Both the position numbers and the translations under genes were made by a program. Under the pieces are notes generated by a model. It searched no databases. It was given only the letters and a program-made list of their open reading frames with translations, and was not told the origin of the DNA. A stretch of 32,649 bases of DNA from an uncultured Bacteroides sp. (lineage in GTDB: Bacteria > Bacteroidota > Bacteroidia > Bacteroidales > Bacteroidaceae): contig CASDXF010000037.1 in the NCBI GenBank assembly GCA_949285075.1, positions 1 through 32,649 of the forward strand, in the 5' to 3' direction. Shown here piece by piece: positions 1 through 7,983 of this stretch. Each line of letters opens with the position of its first letter. Position 1 is the stretch's first letter.

Positions 1-91
1 CTTCCATTTGACTGATAAAACGATTGGTTTGATGGACAAATCTACGAATTTTAAACCATATGAATACTTCTCTTCATAATGTAACGCGTCA

Positions 92-164
92 GCCCTGCGG
101 CCGTTAGCCACCTAACAGAAGCGTGAAAAGAGCGTAGAATAAAGGCTGATTCTACCTTGAAATG
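92..164. repeat. Degenerate array-A unit plus conserved flank
   Basis: Bases 99-113 match the right half of the last array-A unit (centre GGCC, arm GTTAGCC, spacer ACCT). The left arm has been lost. The following 51 bases (114-164) align without gaps to 16251-16301 at roughly three quarters identity, starting with AACARAAGCGTGA in both. This is therefore a dispersed element and not a chance palindrome. Its function is unknown. Confidence 0.65.
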
Positions 165-213
165 TCGTGCATTGACACTTGAAGGCTCTTAATGATTCCT
201 TTATTTCCGCAGA

Positions 214-280
214 CAAAGGTAGAAGGATTGAGCGAGACAAGCCGTAACTTATTTACGGATAAAACAAACGTATTTACGGA
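214..280 (-). promoter_or_regulatory. Regulon promoter 1 (orphan): twin TTACGGA sites and -7 box
   Basis: Half-sites TTACGGA lie at 253-259 and 274-280 on the plus strand, exactly 21 bp apart. A minus-strand -7 box TACCTTTG occupies 221-214, leaving 31 bp between box and proximal half-site. This is the same layout as at 4766-4832, 7812-7878 and 10333-10399. No TTTG -33 element is visible between box and sites, which suggests dependence on an activator. The expected start codon near 190 reads ATT and the frame ends after 13 codons, so the promoter seems to have lost its gene. Confidence 0.7.
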
Positions 281-309
281 AGTGGGATGCGCCATAACCG
301 TGAAAAGCG

Positions 310-317
310 TATATTCG
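310..317 (+). promoter_or_regulatory. Candidate -7 box for the R-M gene
   Basis: TATATTCG differs from the Bacteroides -7 consensus TAnnTTTG at one position and would give a leader of about 20 nt before the ATG at 346. No clear -33 element is seen. Confidence 0.35.
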
Positions 318-345
318 CGAAAGCAACAATCAGCACGAGTATCGT

Positions 346-3138
346 ATGAAAGAGAACATGCAACGGCGAGCCGCCCGGCAATTCGTCGATGAGTGGAAAG
401 GCCGCGGATATGAGAAGGGGGACTGCCAACCGTTTTGGCTGTCATTGCTGCATGACGTATTTGGCGTGGAGCAACCTGAAAAGGCGATAACCTTTGAAGA
501 TAAGGTGCACATCGACCACACCAGTTTCATCGACGCCTACATAGAGTCGACGAAAGTGCTCATCGAACAGAAGAGCATCGACAAAGACTTACGCAAACCT
601 ATCCGGCAGACCCGGAACGTGTATCTTACTCCTTTCGAGCAAGCCAAACGCTATTCCGCCGAATTGCCTTACTCGCTTCGTCCCCGTTGGGTAGTCACGT
701 GCAACTTTCGTTCATTCCTTGTCTACGATATGGAACAGCCTACGGGCGAACCGGAAGAGATTCTTCTGGAGAATCTGCCGAGCGAGTACTGGCGCCTACA
801 ATTCTTGGTAGACGACCGCAATCAACACGTTAAGCAGGAGATAGCGGTTTCTCTCCAAGCGGGCGAAATTGTCGGTCGGCTATACGACACGATACTCAAG
901 CAATACTACAACCCGGAATCACCCGAGACGTTGCGCAGCCTGAACATCCTATGCGTCAGGTTAGTCTTCTGCCTCTATGCGGAAGACGCGGGAATCTTCG
1001 GGAGACACGGCATGTTTCACGACTACCTCGCCCAGTATACCCCGGAACAGATGCGCGAGGCGCTCATCAGACTGTTCGACACGCTCAATACTCCTTATGA
1101 GCGACGCGACCGCTACATGGACCCCGAGCTATCCGCTTTCCCTTATGTCAACGGCGGACTGTTCGCTTCCGACAACAACATCGTGATTCCACGCTTCAAA
1201 AAAGAGATAGCGGACTTACTGTTGGTGGACGCTAGCGAAGGGTTCGACTGGACTCACATCTCGCCCACCATCTTCGGAGCCTTGTTCGAGAGTACCCTCA
1301 ATCCGGACACTCGCCGCAAGGAGGGCATGCACTATACCAGTGTAGAAAACATTCACAAGGTCATCGACCCGCTATTTCTCGATGGCCTGCGCGAGGAGCT
1401 GAATGCCCTCAAGCGCTTGAAAGCCGAGCGCGTAAAGCGACTCCGGATAGAGGAGTTTCGTCAGCGCCTCGCCTCGCTCCGCTTCCTCGACCCGGCATGC
1501 GGAAGCGGCAACTTCCTGACGGAAACCTACCTTTCTCTTCGCCGTATGGAGAACGAGTGCCTGCGTCTGCTAAGAACCGACGGGCAAATCATGTTAGGAG
1601 GAGACCTTAGCCCCATCAAGGTCTCTATCGGCCAATTCTATGGCATCGAGATAAATGACTTCGCCGTAGCCGTAGCGCGCACTGCCCTATGGATAGCCGA
1701 GGCGCAAATGACGCAAGAGACGGAGAACATCGTAGGCAGAGACCTCGCTTATCTGCCGCTCAAGTCGTACCCGAATATCGTGGAAGGGAACGCCTTGCGG
1801 ATGGATTGGGACACGCTCTGCCCGCGCGGCGAAATGCGATTCGTCATGGGCAACCCGCCATTCGTCGGAGCAAGGATGATGAAGCAGGGCGGCGAGCAAA
1901 AGAAAGAGATACAAGAACTGTTCGGGAAAATCAAGGACGTGCAAGACTTGGAATATGTCTGCGGTTGGTATAAGAAAGCGGCGGAATATATGCGGGGCAC
2001 GAAGATAGAAGCGGCGTTCGTGTCGACCAATTCCATTTGTCAGGGTTCGCAAGCGCCTATCCTGTGGAACATCTTGCTCAAGGATTACCACGTACATATC
2101 AACTTCGCCTATCAGACGTTTAAGTGGAACAGCGAGGCAGTCGAGAAAGCCGCCGTACATTGCGTCATCGTAGGCTTCTCGGAGACGGAACGGACAAAGA
2201 AAGTCCTCTTCAAGGATGGCGGAGAGAGTCAAGAAGTCTCCAATATCAGTCCTTACCTTACGGCGGGGGCGGACACGCTTGTTACCGCACGCAACCACCC
2301 GCTCTGCGACGTGCCTAAAATGAGTTTCGGCAACCAACCGCGCGACGGCGGCTCTTTCATCGTCAGCGCCGAGGAACGGGAAGCTATCCTCGCTTCTTCG
2401 CCCGAGACGGCCCGATGGCTACGCCCGTATATCGGAGCGGAAGAGTTCATCAAAGGTAAGGAACGATGGTGCCTGTGGCTGAAAGGAGCGACTCCCGCCG
2501 ACATCAGGAAGGACAAGACGCTATACTGCAGGGTGAACGCGGTCCGAGAGTTTCGGTTAGCATCTACGGCCAAAACGACTAACGGATACGCCAAAGTGCC
2601 GCACTTGTTCGCGCAGATTACTCAACCGGACGACGCGGATTGCATGCTTATCCCTCGCGTTTCCTCCGAACGCCGCTTCTATATTCCCATCGGATTTATG
2701 CCGGCGGGAAATATCGCCAGCGATGCCGTGCAGATTGTCCCCTACGCCACTCTCTACCACTTTGGCATACTGACCAGTTCCGTCCACATGGCGTGGACGC
2801 GGATGGTATGCGGAAGGCTCAAAAGCGATTATCGGTACAGTAAAGACATCGTGTACAACAACTTTCCGTGGCCTTCGCCTACGGAGGCGCAACGGCGGAA
2901 GATAGAGCAGGTGGCACGGAACATTCTCGATGCCCGCGAGCGCTATCCGGACAGTTCGCTAGCCGACTTGTATGACGACACTACCATGCCCGCCGAACTT
3001 CGGCAGGCTCACAGGCAAAACGACTGCGCCGTAATGCAGGCTTATGGCTTTTCCTTGTCGTTGTCCGAAAAGGAGGTAACTGAACGGATTCTTGAGCTTT
3101 ACGAGCGATTGACACAAAGCACCCGAACAAACGCATAA
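346..3138 (+). CDS. MmeI-like type IIG/IIL restriction-modification enzyme
   Basis: A single-chain restriction endonuclease and adenine methyltransferase. At 930 residues it matches the size of MmeI (about 919). The N-terminal nuclease motif is intact, with D63 followed by E74-Q-K76 in the D-X10-ExK arrangement of this family. A helical connector follows, with the segment TIFGALFESTLN near residue 310, typical of MmeI/PglX-like methylases. Then come methylase motif I, DPACGSGNF from D382, and motif IV, NPPF from N503. The C-terminal 250 residues should hold the target recognition domain. In the known family, cleavage occurs about 20 bases from the site and only one strand is methylated. No separate specificity or restriction gene is nearby, as expected for a stand-alone enzyme. 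The start at 346 was chosen as the first ATG; the ATG at 358 has a purine-rich stretch before it and is an alternative. Confidence 0.88.
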   Translation: MKENMQRRAARQFVDEWKGRGYEKGDCQPFWLSLLHDVFGVEQPEKAITFEDKVHIDHTSFIDAYIESTKVLIEQKSIDKDLRKPIRQTRNVYLTPFEQAKRYSAELPYSLRPRWVVTCNFRSFLVYDMEQPTGEPEEILLENLPSEYWRLQFLVDDRNQHVKQEIAVSLQAGEIVGRLYDTILKQYYNPESPETLRSLNILCVRLVFCLYAEDAGIFGRHGMFHDYLAQYTPEQMREALIRLFDTLNTPYERRDRYMDPELSAFPYVNGGLFASDNNIVIPRFKKEIADLLLVDASEGFDWTHISPTIFGALFESTLNPDTRRKEGMHYTSVENIHKVIDPLFLDGLREELNALKRLKAERVKRLRIEEFRQRLASLRFLDPACGSGNFLTETYLSLRRMENECLRLLRTDGQIMLGGDLSPIKVSIGQFYGIEINDFAVAVARTALWIAEAQMTQETENIVGRDLAYLPLKSYPNIVEGNALRMDWDTLCPRGEMRFVMGNPPFVGARMMKQGGEQKKEIQELFGKIKDVQDLEYVCGWYKKAAEYMRGTKIEAAFVSTNSICQGSQAPILWNILLKDYHVHINFAYQTFKWNSEAVEKAAVHCVIVGFSETERTKKVLFKDGGESQEVSNISPYLTAGADTLVTARNHPLCDVPKMSFGNQPRDGGSFIVSAEEREAILASSPETARWLRPYIGAEEFIKGKERWCLWLKGATPADIRKDKTLYCRVNAVREFRLASTAKTTNGYAKVPHLFAQITQPDDADCMLIPRVSSERRFYIPIGFMPAGNIASDAVQIVPYATLYHFGILTSSVHMAWTRMVCGRLKSDYRYSKDIVYNNFPWPSPTEAQRRKIEQVARNILDARERYPDSSLADLYDDTTMPAELRQAHRQNDCAVMQAYGFSLSLSEKEVTERILELYERLTQSTRTNA

Positions 3139-3195
3139 GGCTGCGGCCGTCATGCGGCCCGGCCTACATATATTACCGACAAGAGGAATAAAGGG

Positions 3196-4281
3196 TCACA
3201 GCGGCAGCACCTCGCCAATGGCGGGAGTCGCCACGTTCAGCGAGTCTTTCTCTCTCAACGCCTCCGCATTCCGCAAGGGAGCGTCCCATCGGTGTCTCGC
3301 CAACGCATACTTGGAGTGGTGAACTGTCACAACCCGCCTCGGACGCAAGTCCTCAATTACCCGCTTCAACTGCTGAGGTAGGGTATGGATGTATTTCCAG
3401 TTCTCACTGTACTGCCCGTTCTCCAGAATGGCCCAGTCAATGTCCGGAAAGCGGTCGCCTATCTCCTTGAAGTGCGTGTCATATCCGCCGTCGCCCCCGA
3501 TAAAGATTTTCAGCGAGGGCGTTTCAAGCAGGAAGGAGGCCCACAGCGACTGATTGGCGGTCAGTCCCCGGCCGGAGAAGTGGCGGGCCGGAAGGCAATG
3601 AACTGCAAAGCCCTCGCCCAACACGGCGTCCTCCCTCCAATCCAACTCTACCAAGTCGTCCTCGTCGTACCCCCAACGCTCGAAGTGCGCTCCTACCCCG
3701 AGCGGACAGATGACCTTGCCTACCCTCGGCCTCAGCTCCCTGACCGTCTCGTAGTCCAAATGGTCCCAATGGTCGTGCGAGATGATGAGGAAGTCCACGT
3801 CCGGCATATCCTCCGGCTCGTAAACGTCCGTCCCCTTGAAAGATCTGTTGACGAACGGGACGGGAGAGGCCGCACGGAAAACGGGGTCGACCAACACACG
3901 CTTCCCGTCCACCTGAAGCAGATAGGAAGAGTGGCCGAACCATACCATCACATTCTCGTCCGCGGGCAGACGCTTCAGGTCGGTCTTGACGACGGGAAGC
4001 GGCCGGTCGGGATAGAGGCTGTCCTTACTGGAAAAGACAAAGTCCCACATCGCCTTCCAACGGTTCACCTCCCCAGTCATCAGCGGAGTGGGACTTAGGT
4101 TCTTGAACTCCCCTTCACGGTAGTTGGGCGAGCGTCTGATTCGCTCCAACCGCTCGCCGGAAGGCAAACGCCCGAAGGACGGCTGATGGAGAAAGCCCCA
4201 TACGCCACCCGCAAGCAGGATAATCACGATTCCTATGACACCGAGAAGCATCGTCCGTCTCCGCTTAGCGCGCTTACTCAT
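3196..4281 (-). CDS. Membrane-anchored MBL-fold metal-dependent hydrolase
   Basis: A 361-residue metallo-beta-lactamase-fold hydrolase of the UlaG / NAPE-PLD-like group. Residues 11-30 form one hydrophobic segment after a basic start, so the enzyme is probably anchored in the inner membrane facing the periplasm. The metal site is clear: H169-x-H171-x-D173-H174 (SHDHWDHL), with further likely ligands H234 (ARHF), D264 (GGDGGY) and H321/H322 near the C terminus. Members of this group hydrolyse phosphodiester or lactone bonds; the substrate here is unknown. Its ATG lies inside the last codons of the upstream cyclophilin-like gene (8-bp overlap), so the two are translationally coupled and belong to the promoter at 4766-4832. 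Confidence 0.85.
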   Translation of the reverse strand: MSKRAKRRRTMLLGVIGIVIILLAGGVWGFLHQPSFGRLPSGERLERIRRSPNYREGEFKNLSPTPLMTGEVNRWKAMWDFVFSSKDSLYPDRPLPVVKTDLKRLPADENVMVWFGHSSYLLQVDGKRVLVDPVFRAASPVPFVNRSFKGTDVYEPEDMPDVDFLIISHDHWDHLDYETVRELRPRVGKVICPLGVGAHFERWGYDEDDLVELDWREDAVLGEGFAVHCLPARHFSGRGLTANQSLWASFLLETPSLKIFIGGDGGYDTHFKEIGDRFPDIDWAILENGQYSENWKYIHTLPQQLKRVIEDLRPRRVVTVHHSKYALARHRWDAPLRNAEALREKDSLNVATPAIGEVLPL

Positions 4282-4738
4282 CGTCCGAACCTACGGATAG
4301 GGTTACAGTTACGTCGCCCTTGCCCAATGCGGCGAGCAACTCCTTCCCCGTCACGCCCTCTATCTTGCCCAAGCGGGTGAAGTTCCACGCGTTCTTGTCG
4401 TAGTAAATGACGAAATACTTGCCCTGATACAGTATCAGGTCGCCGGGGCCGGTCGTGGTCTGCTTGTCGTTCCTCGGCAGGCTCACGCCTATCGGCCCCA
4501 CCTTCTCCATATTGGCGTAATCCTCCATGCGGATGGTGACGTCGCCTTTGGCGAGCAGCTCCTTCAACGCCTCGGCGGACGAGTTGTCCGCCAACGTAGC
4601 GGTAAACGTCTTACCGCCCTCGATTGTCAGTTTGATTCTGTTTGACTCCATACTTTTATGATTATTGTTGTTTGTCTGAGCCGCCGCCGAGAACGCGGTC
4701 AGCAGCAGCAATTGAATGAGAAATAATATCCTTATCAT
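4274..4738 (-). CDS. Secreted cyclophilin-like fold protein
   Basis: A protein of 154 residues with a signal peptide (hydrophobic stretch 3-19, likely cleavage after SAAAQ near residue 21). The mature part begins like the cyclophilin-like beta-barrel family: IKLTIEGGKTFTATLADN, then SAEALKELL. It contains the typical region running from VGPIGVSLPRND to GDLILYQGKYFVIYYDKN. These proteins share the cyclophilin fold but not the known prolyl-isomerase active site. They often sit beside aldo/keto reductases and alcohol dehydrogenases, which fits this neighbourhood. It is the first gene of a two-gene unit with the MBL hydrolase (overlap 4274-4281) and starts 28 bp from a regulon -7 box. Confidence 0.8.
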   Translation of the reverse strand: MIRILFLIQLLLLTAFSAAAQTNNNNHKSMESNRIKLTIEGGKTFTATLADNSSAEALKELLAKGDVTIRMEDYANMEKVGPIGVSLPRNDKQTTTGPGDLILYQGKYFVIYYDKNAWNFTRLGKIEGVTGKELLAALGKGDVTVTLSVGSDDE

Positions 4739-4765
4739 CGGTTGTTCGTTCTTTTAATGACACGA

Positions 4766-4832
4766 CAAAGATAAGCCGTATCTCTCCACACGGCATTAAA
4801 CGAATTACGGATGTTCTTACCTGATTTACGGT
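4766..4832 (-). promoter_or_regulatory. Regulon promoter 2, for the cyclophilin-like/MBL operon
   Basis: The minus-strand -7 box TATCTTTG is at 4773-4766. Half-sites are TTACGGA (4805-4811) and TTACGGT (4826-4832), 21 bp apart, with 31 bp between box and proximal site. The distal site contains the TAA stop codon of the lipoprotein gene upstream. There is no visible -33 TTTG. The ATG at 4738 follows the box by 28 bp. Confidence 0.75.
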
Positions 4833-5170
4833 ATCCGGTGCAACTGTTGCGCCTTATCTTCCGTCACCTCCAGAACTCCCCTCACCTTTTTATAGTACCG
4901 AATAGCTTTCGCCACCGTTTTGTTTCCGGGAACAGTAACGGCGACGCAGTTGAAGTTTTGATACTGATACAGCACCTCCGAGCCATAATCCCTTGCCGCT
5001 TCAAGCAGCGGTGCCTTGCCCGTTTCCGGCTGATAAAAGATAATCAAGCATCCGGCTTTGTCCGTATCGCCCGCCACTCTGACCGCATTGCAGGCAACCA
5101 TCATACAAAGGAGCGTCCCCCAAGCGAACATACGGAGGGAGGGCAGGCTAAAGAGCACGATTCTTTTCAT
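4826..5170 (-). CDS. Small lipoprotein, possibly inhibitor I9-like
   Basis: A predicted lipoprotein of 114 residues. The long signal region ends in MMVAC with the lipid-bearing cysteine at C27. The remaining ~85 residues contain FNCVAVTVPG followed by an amphipathic helix and VRGVLEVTED. This resembles the pattern of subtilisin propeptides and I9-type inhibitors (beta strand, helix, then 'pGV..V..D'). That assignment rests on pattern only; no protease gene lies next to it. The gene has its own promoter (5203-5210), and its stop codon overlaps an operator half-site of the next operon. Confidence 0.6.
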   Translation of the reverse strand: MKRIVLFSLPSLRMFAWGTLLCMMVACNAVRVAGDTDKAGCLIIFYQPETGKAPLLEAARDYGSEVLYQYQNFNCVAVTVPGNKTVAKAIRYYKKVRGVLEVTEDKAQQLHRIP

Positions 5171-5202
5171 TTCCGTTGTGATTGAGTAATTTATTCTAAA
5201 CG

Positions 5203-5210
5203 CAAAAATA
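5203..5210 (-). promoter_or_regulatory. -7 box for the small lipoprotein gene
   Basis: The minus strand reads TATTTTTG, a perfect match to TAnnTTTG, 33 bp before the ATG at 5170. The TTACGGA module is absent upstream, so this promoter is outside the regulon. Confidence 0.6.
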
Positions 5211-5504
5211 AGGATTTCCTATTTAAAAGAAAATACGAGTCTATATAGACAGGAACAATCCTTCGAACTACCATGTGGACGTGGACAGCGCTGTGGAAAC
5301 AGGCAATGTCCGTCAATGCCCCGCCGAGTGAGAGAACAAGTTTATGACCATCACGATGCCCACTCCCGGCCAGATAACGTACGCAACCCCCAACGGGTTA
5401 CTCGAATTCTTCACCGTCACCCCGCCGGAAAAATGTTCCATTTTTAAGATTTTCCTTCCGGAGAGTTCCGCGAGAATCTTCATTTCAGGCGGCCAAGACG
5501 CGTA

Positions 5505-5526
5505 AAAAGCGGGCGAAAACCGCCCG
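5505..5526 (-). terminator. Hairpin terminator, minus strand
   Basis: CGGGCG (5510-5515) pairs with CGCCCG (5521-5526) across a 5-base loop. Read on the minus strand, the stem is followed by CTTTTTACG, a short U-tract. It could end long read-through from the alcohol dehydrogenase operon, although it lies about 480 bp past that gene. Confidence 0.5.
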
Positions 5527-5578
5527 TTTCGGGGACAAAAACACGCAAACGCACGCTCCGGAGGCGGTCGGTCGGGGC

Positions 5579-5644
5579 TATCGCTCGCACGACGAAGCCC
5601 CACGGCTCACGAGCCGTAGCCCTATTTCTCGGGAGCCGTAGCCC
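5579..5644. repeat. 22-bp tandem palindrome array C (three units)
   Basis: There are three 22-bp units at 5579, 5601 and 5623, read as 7-bp arm, 4-bp centre, 7-bp arm, 4-bp spacer. They are TATCGCT/CGCA/CGACGAA/GCCC, CACGGCT/CACG/AGCCGTA/GCCC and TATTTCT/CGGG/AGCCGTA/GCCC. The middle unit has a near-perfect dyad (ACGGCT...AGCCGT); the outer ones are decayed in one arm. The same family recurs at 29398-29463. Confidence 0.7.
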
Positions 5645-5874
5645 CAATCGAAAGGTGAAAAATGGAGAATGAATAATGAAGAAGCTGCTTTCCGGCGAAT
5701 CGGAGGGGATTTTTAGGCTTTTCCGCTTCCCGTTGAAGGAAAATTCCGAAGCGGAGAAAAACGTCTAAATGCTACCCTAACCGCTGACAGGAGCGCAACA
5801 AGAAGCCGAACACGTCCTGCGGAAAGAAAAAAGTCGCCAAACGGTCCAATCCGACGACACGCTGAATTACACTA

Positions 5875-5942
5875 ATGCCCCTACAGCGCGTTCTTTTCGT
5901 CCAAGCCGTACTCCGGCCGGAATTATCGCGCTGTAGAGGCAT
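5875..5942. repeat. Imperfect inverted repeat, 16-bp arms
   Basis: Arm 5875-5890 (ATGCCCCTACAGCGCG) is complementary to 5927-5942 with one mismatch, around a 36-base centre that itself contains the palindrome CCGGCCGG. It lies about 60 bp past the alcohol dehydrogenase stop. It could be a strong RNA hairpin at the operon end or a very small mobile-type element. There is no U-tract, so it is not a standard intrinsic terminator. Confidence 0.6.
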
Positions 5943-6004
5943 CAAGATGTTCCGTTTTTCAGAATGGTCTGTTTTTAATATTCGGACTGTCTCTCTTATT
6001 TATT

Positions 6005-7186
6005 CTATTTATACGATTGACGGTAGACCTCGATGATGTCCTCGTCCGACATCTGCACGCGGTCGCTGGTAAACATTACGCCCATCACCTCGCGGGTGTT
6101 GCGCATCAGCGTCTCGAACTCGTCGGGCGTGATGCCGTAGTCGGACATCTTCAGGTCGGCCACTCCGCAGGCCTCTTGCAGCCGGGTCAGCGCGGTGAGG
6201 AAGTCCTCGGGCTTCGTGGCTTCGGGCATTCCCATCACCTGCGCCATGCGGACAAAGCGGTCGTCGCAGGCGTGACGCTCGATGAAGTATTTGTAGTAGG
6301 CCCGGCTCACCATAATCAGTCCCGCGCCGTGGGGCAGGTTGGGATGGTAGGCGGAGAGGGCGTGCTCCAACGCGTGCTCACTGGTGATGAGCGTCAGGCA
6401 CATCACGCCGCCGGACAAGGTGTTGCCGAAGGCCACACGGGTACGGGCCTCAAGGTCGTTGCCGTCCTTCACGGCGCGGGGCAGATTCTCGGCGATGTTG
6501 CGGATGGCTTCGAGGGCGTACATATCGCTCATCAGGTTAGCCCCTTTCGCGATGTATCCCTCGGTGCTGTGGAACAGCGCGTCGAAGCCCTGATAGGCCG
6601 TGAACGCAGGCGGCACGCTCTTCATCAGCTCCGCGTCGACAATGGAGAGGACAGGGAAGAGGGAAGCGTCGCCTACGAAAGCCTTCTCGAAGGTGTCCTC
6701 TTTCGTTATCACGCCAGAGTTGTCCGTCTCCGAGCCCGTGCCCGCCGTCGTGGTGATGGCGACGATGGGCAGCGGCTTCACGGCGATGGGATGACCCTTG
6801 CCGGAACCCACGAACACGTAGTCCCACAGTTCGCCTTCGTTGGTGGCCATCACCGCGATGGCCTTCGCACAGTCCATCACGCTACCGCCGCCGAGTGCCA
6901 CGAGGAAGTCGCACTTGTTGTCGCGCACCGCCTTCGCTCCGGCGTTTACGTTGGCCACGGTGGGGTTAGGCATCACGCCGTCGAAAACGCGGGTCTCCAC
7001 CCCCGCCTTCTTCAGTTGCTCCTCGGTGCGGGCCAGATAACCGTTGGCCCGTGTCGACTTTCCGTTGGAGATGACGATAAGGGCGCGCTTGCCCGGCATC
7101 GGTTGTTCACTCAGCTTGTTCAGCATCCCCGCCCCGAACATTACCCGGGTAGGGATATACATGTCGTAATTTAAATTCGTTTCCAT
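6005..7186 (-). CDS. Iron-containing alcohol dehydrogenase
   Basis: A 393-residue group III (iron-dependent) alcohol dehydrogenase, full length for the family. The dinucleotide-binding region has GGGS at 99-102 and TTTAGTGSE near 145-153. Metal ligands by comparison with FucO are D202, H206 (FDALFHSTEG), H271 and H286 (PHGAG). Such enzymes reduce aldehydes or ketones to alcohols with NAD(P)H in the cytoplasm; the substrate cannot be read from sequence. E. coli YqhD is a related enzyme that is controlled by an AraC-type regulator, an attractive parallel given the AraC gene and shared operators in this window. The gene is 29 bp downstream of the acetyltransferase and probably cotranscribed with it from 7812-7878. 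Confidence 0.9.
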   Translation of the reverse strand: METNLNYDMYIPTRVMFGAGMLNKLSEQPMPGKRALIVISNGKSTRANGYLARTEEQLKKAGVETRVFDGVMPNPTVANVNAGAKAVRDNKCDFLVALGGGSVMDCAKAIAVMATNEGELWDYVFVGSGKGHPIAVKPLPIVAITTTAGTGSETDNSGVITKEDTFEKAFVGDASLFPVLSIVDAELMKSVPPAFTAYQGFDALFHSTEGYIAKGANLMSDMYALEAIRNIAENLPRAVKDGNDLEARTRVAFGNTLSGGVMCLTLITSEHALEHALSAYHPNLPHGAGLIMVSRAYYKYFIERHACDDRFVRMAQVMGMPEATKPEDFLTALTRLQEACGVADLKMSDYGITPDEFETLMRNTREVMGVMFTSDRVQMSDEDIIEVYRQSYK

Positions 7187-7215
7187 ACTCTTTTACTTCT
7201 TTTCTATTTAAACTC

Positions 7216-7785
7216 TTACTTGTTTGTCTCTATCTTCTTGATGACCTTCGCCGGATTTCCGCCGACAACGGTCATAGGCGGAACGTCGCGCGTCACCACG
7301 CTGTTGGCCCCCACTATCGCCCCGTAGCCTATCCGCACGCCGGGCAACACCGTAGAGCCGATGCCTATCCATACCTTATCTTCGATGACAATGGGTCGGC
7401 CATACGTGGCGCTCCGGTTATCCGGGTCGGGGTCATGGTTAATGGTAATGAGGTTCACTTTAGGGGCGATAAACACGTCGTTTCCGATAGTGATGCCGCC
7501 ACGGTCGAAGAAGGTGCACCCCTGCTGAATCCAACACCGTTTGCCAATGCGTGTGTTCTTGCCGAAATCCACGTAAAAGGGAGGCAGCAGCGTGACCGAC
7601 GGGTCTATCTCCCGTCCCGTGATGCGCGAGAGGTAGCCGCGCACCTCGTCCGGCGTGTGATAGCCTTCGTTCAGTTCGTACGCCAACTTCATGGTGTCGA
7701 AGATAGCGTTTATCAGTTGGTCGTAACCGGGTTCGTCAGGCGATACCATCGCCCCAGACAGGTCTTTCTTGAAAATGTCTTCCAT
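7216..7785 (-). CDS. Hexapeptide-repeat O-acetyltransferase (maltose/galactoside type)
   Basis: A protein of 189 residues in the LacA/NodL/maltose acetyltransferase family. A helical N-terminal part is followed by left-handed beta-helix repeats (IGKRCWIQQG, ITIGNDVFIAP, KVWIGIGSTVLPGV, YGAIVGANSVVTRDV) and the usual ending GGNPAKVIKKI. The catalytic histidine is H117 in TINHDPDP. The family transfers acetyl from acetyl-CoA to sugar hydroxyls in the cytoplasm; the acceptor is unknown. It is the first gene of a pair with the iron alcohol dehydrogenase and starts 27 bp from a regulon -7 box, so it is probably induced under the same condition as the dehydrogenase and the aldo/keto reductase. Confidence 0.85.
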   Translation of the reverse strand: MEDIFKKDLSGAMVSPDEPGYDQLINAIFDTMKLAYELNEGYHTPDEVRGYLSRITGREIDPSVTLLPPFYVDFGKNTRIGKRCWIQQGCTFFDRGGITIGNDVFIAPKVNLITINHDPDPDNRSATYGRPIVIEDKVWIGIGSTVLPGVRIGYGAIVGANSVVTRDVPPMTVVGGNPAKVIKKIETNK

Positions 7786-7811
7786 ATTGTTCTCTCTTTA
7801 CTATTCTGCCG

Positions 7812-7878
7812 CAAAGGTATGATACAGAAAAAGATAAAAGCGTACCCGATTTACGGAGGATATAAACCAAATTACAGA
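7812..7878 (-). promoter_or_regulatory. Regulon promoter 3, for the acetyltransferase/alcohol dehydrogenase pair
   Basis: The minus-strand -7 box TACCTTTG is at 7819-7812. Half-sites are TTACGGA (7851-7857) and TTACAGA (7872-7878), 21 bp apart, with 31 bp between box and proximal site. No TTTG -33 element is present. Confidence 0.78.
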
Positions 7879-7888
7879 TTGTGTCGCG

Positions 7889-7907
7889 GGGAAGGCAATC
7901 CCTTCCC
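7889..7907 (-). terminator. Hairpin after the aldo/keto reductase gene
   Basis: GGGAAGG (7889-7895) pairs with CCTTCCC (7901-7907) around CAATC. It lies between the reductase stop and the next promoter, where a terminator is expected. It lacks a U-tract, so the call is weak. Confidence 0.3.
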
Positions 7908-7983
7908 GATACTGCGCATGAGGCTGAGCGCGGTTCCTCGCCACCCTTGACGGGAAACCGGCACGGCCGGAAGGCGGAAAAGG

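Larger units (their letters stand above)
1..345. other. Intergenic left edge with vestigial element and orphan promoter
   Basis: No convincing gene lies here. The stretch holds a degenerate copy of the array-A palindrome and its flank (92-164), a complete regulon-type promoter firing leftward (214-280), and a candidate promoter for the R-M gene (310-317). Downstream of the leftward promoter, the only frame at the usual distance starts with ATT at 190 and stops after 13 codons. A minus-strand ATG at 7 runs out of the window and could be the start of a real gene, but too little of it is visible to judge. Confidence 0.6.
5171..6004. other. 0.8 kb intergenic region with several structures
   Basis: No credible gene. 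The stretch holds the lipoprotein promoter (5203-5210), a minus-strand hairpin terminator (5510-5526), palindrome array C (5579-5644) and a long inverted repeat (5875-5942). The sequence between these shows nothing I recognise. Confidence 0.6.

Noticed and set aside
3140-3165. Terminator between the R-M gene and the MBL hydrolase (GGCCG/CGGCC)
   Set aside because: The stem is only 5 bp with no U-tract on either strand.
5313-5603. A 96-codon minus-strand frame
   Set aside because: It overlaps the hairpin at 5510-5526 and ends inside array C, has no family resemblance, and is Arg/Pro-rich in the manner of chance frames.
6017-7174. A 385-codon plus-strand frame opposite the alcohol dehydrogenase
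   Set aside because: It is a His/Val-rich shadow of a well-supported gene; its length comes from the GC-rich third positions of the real gene. The same holds for 8152-9285, 20427-21560 and 21855-23207.
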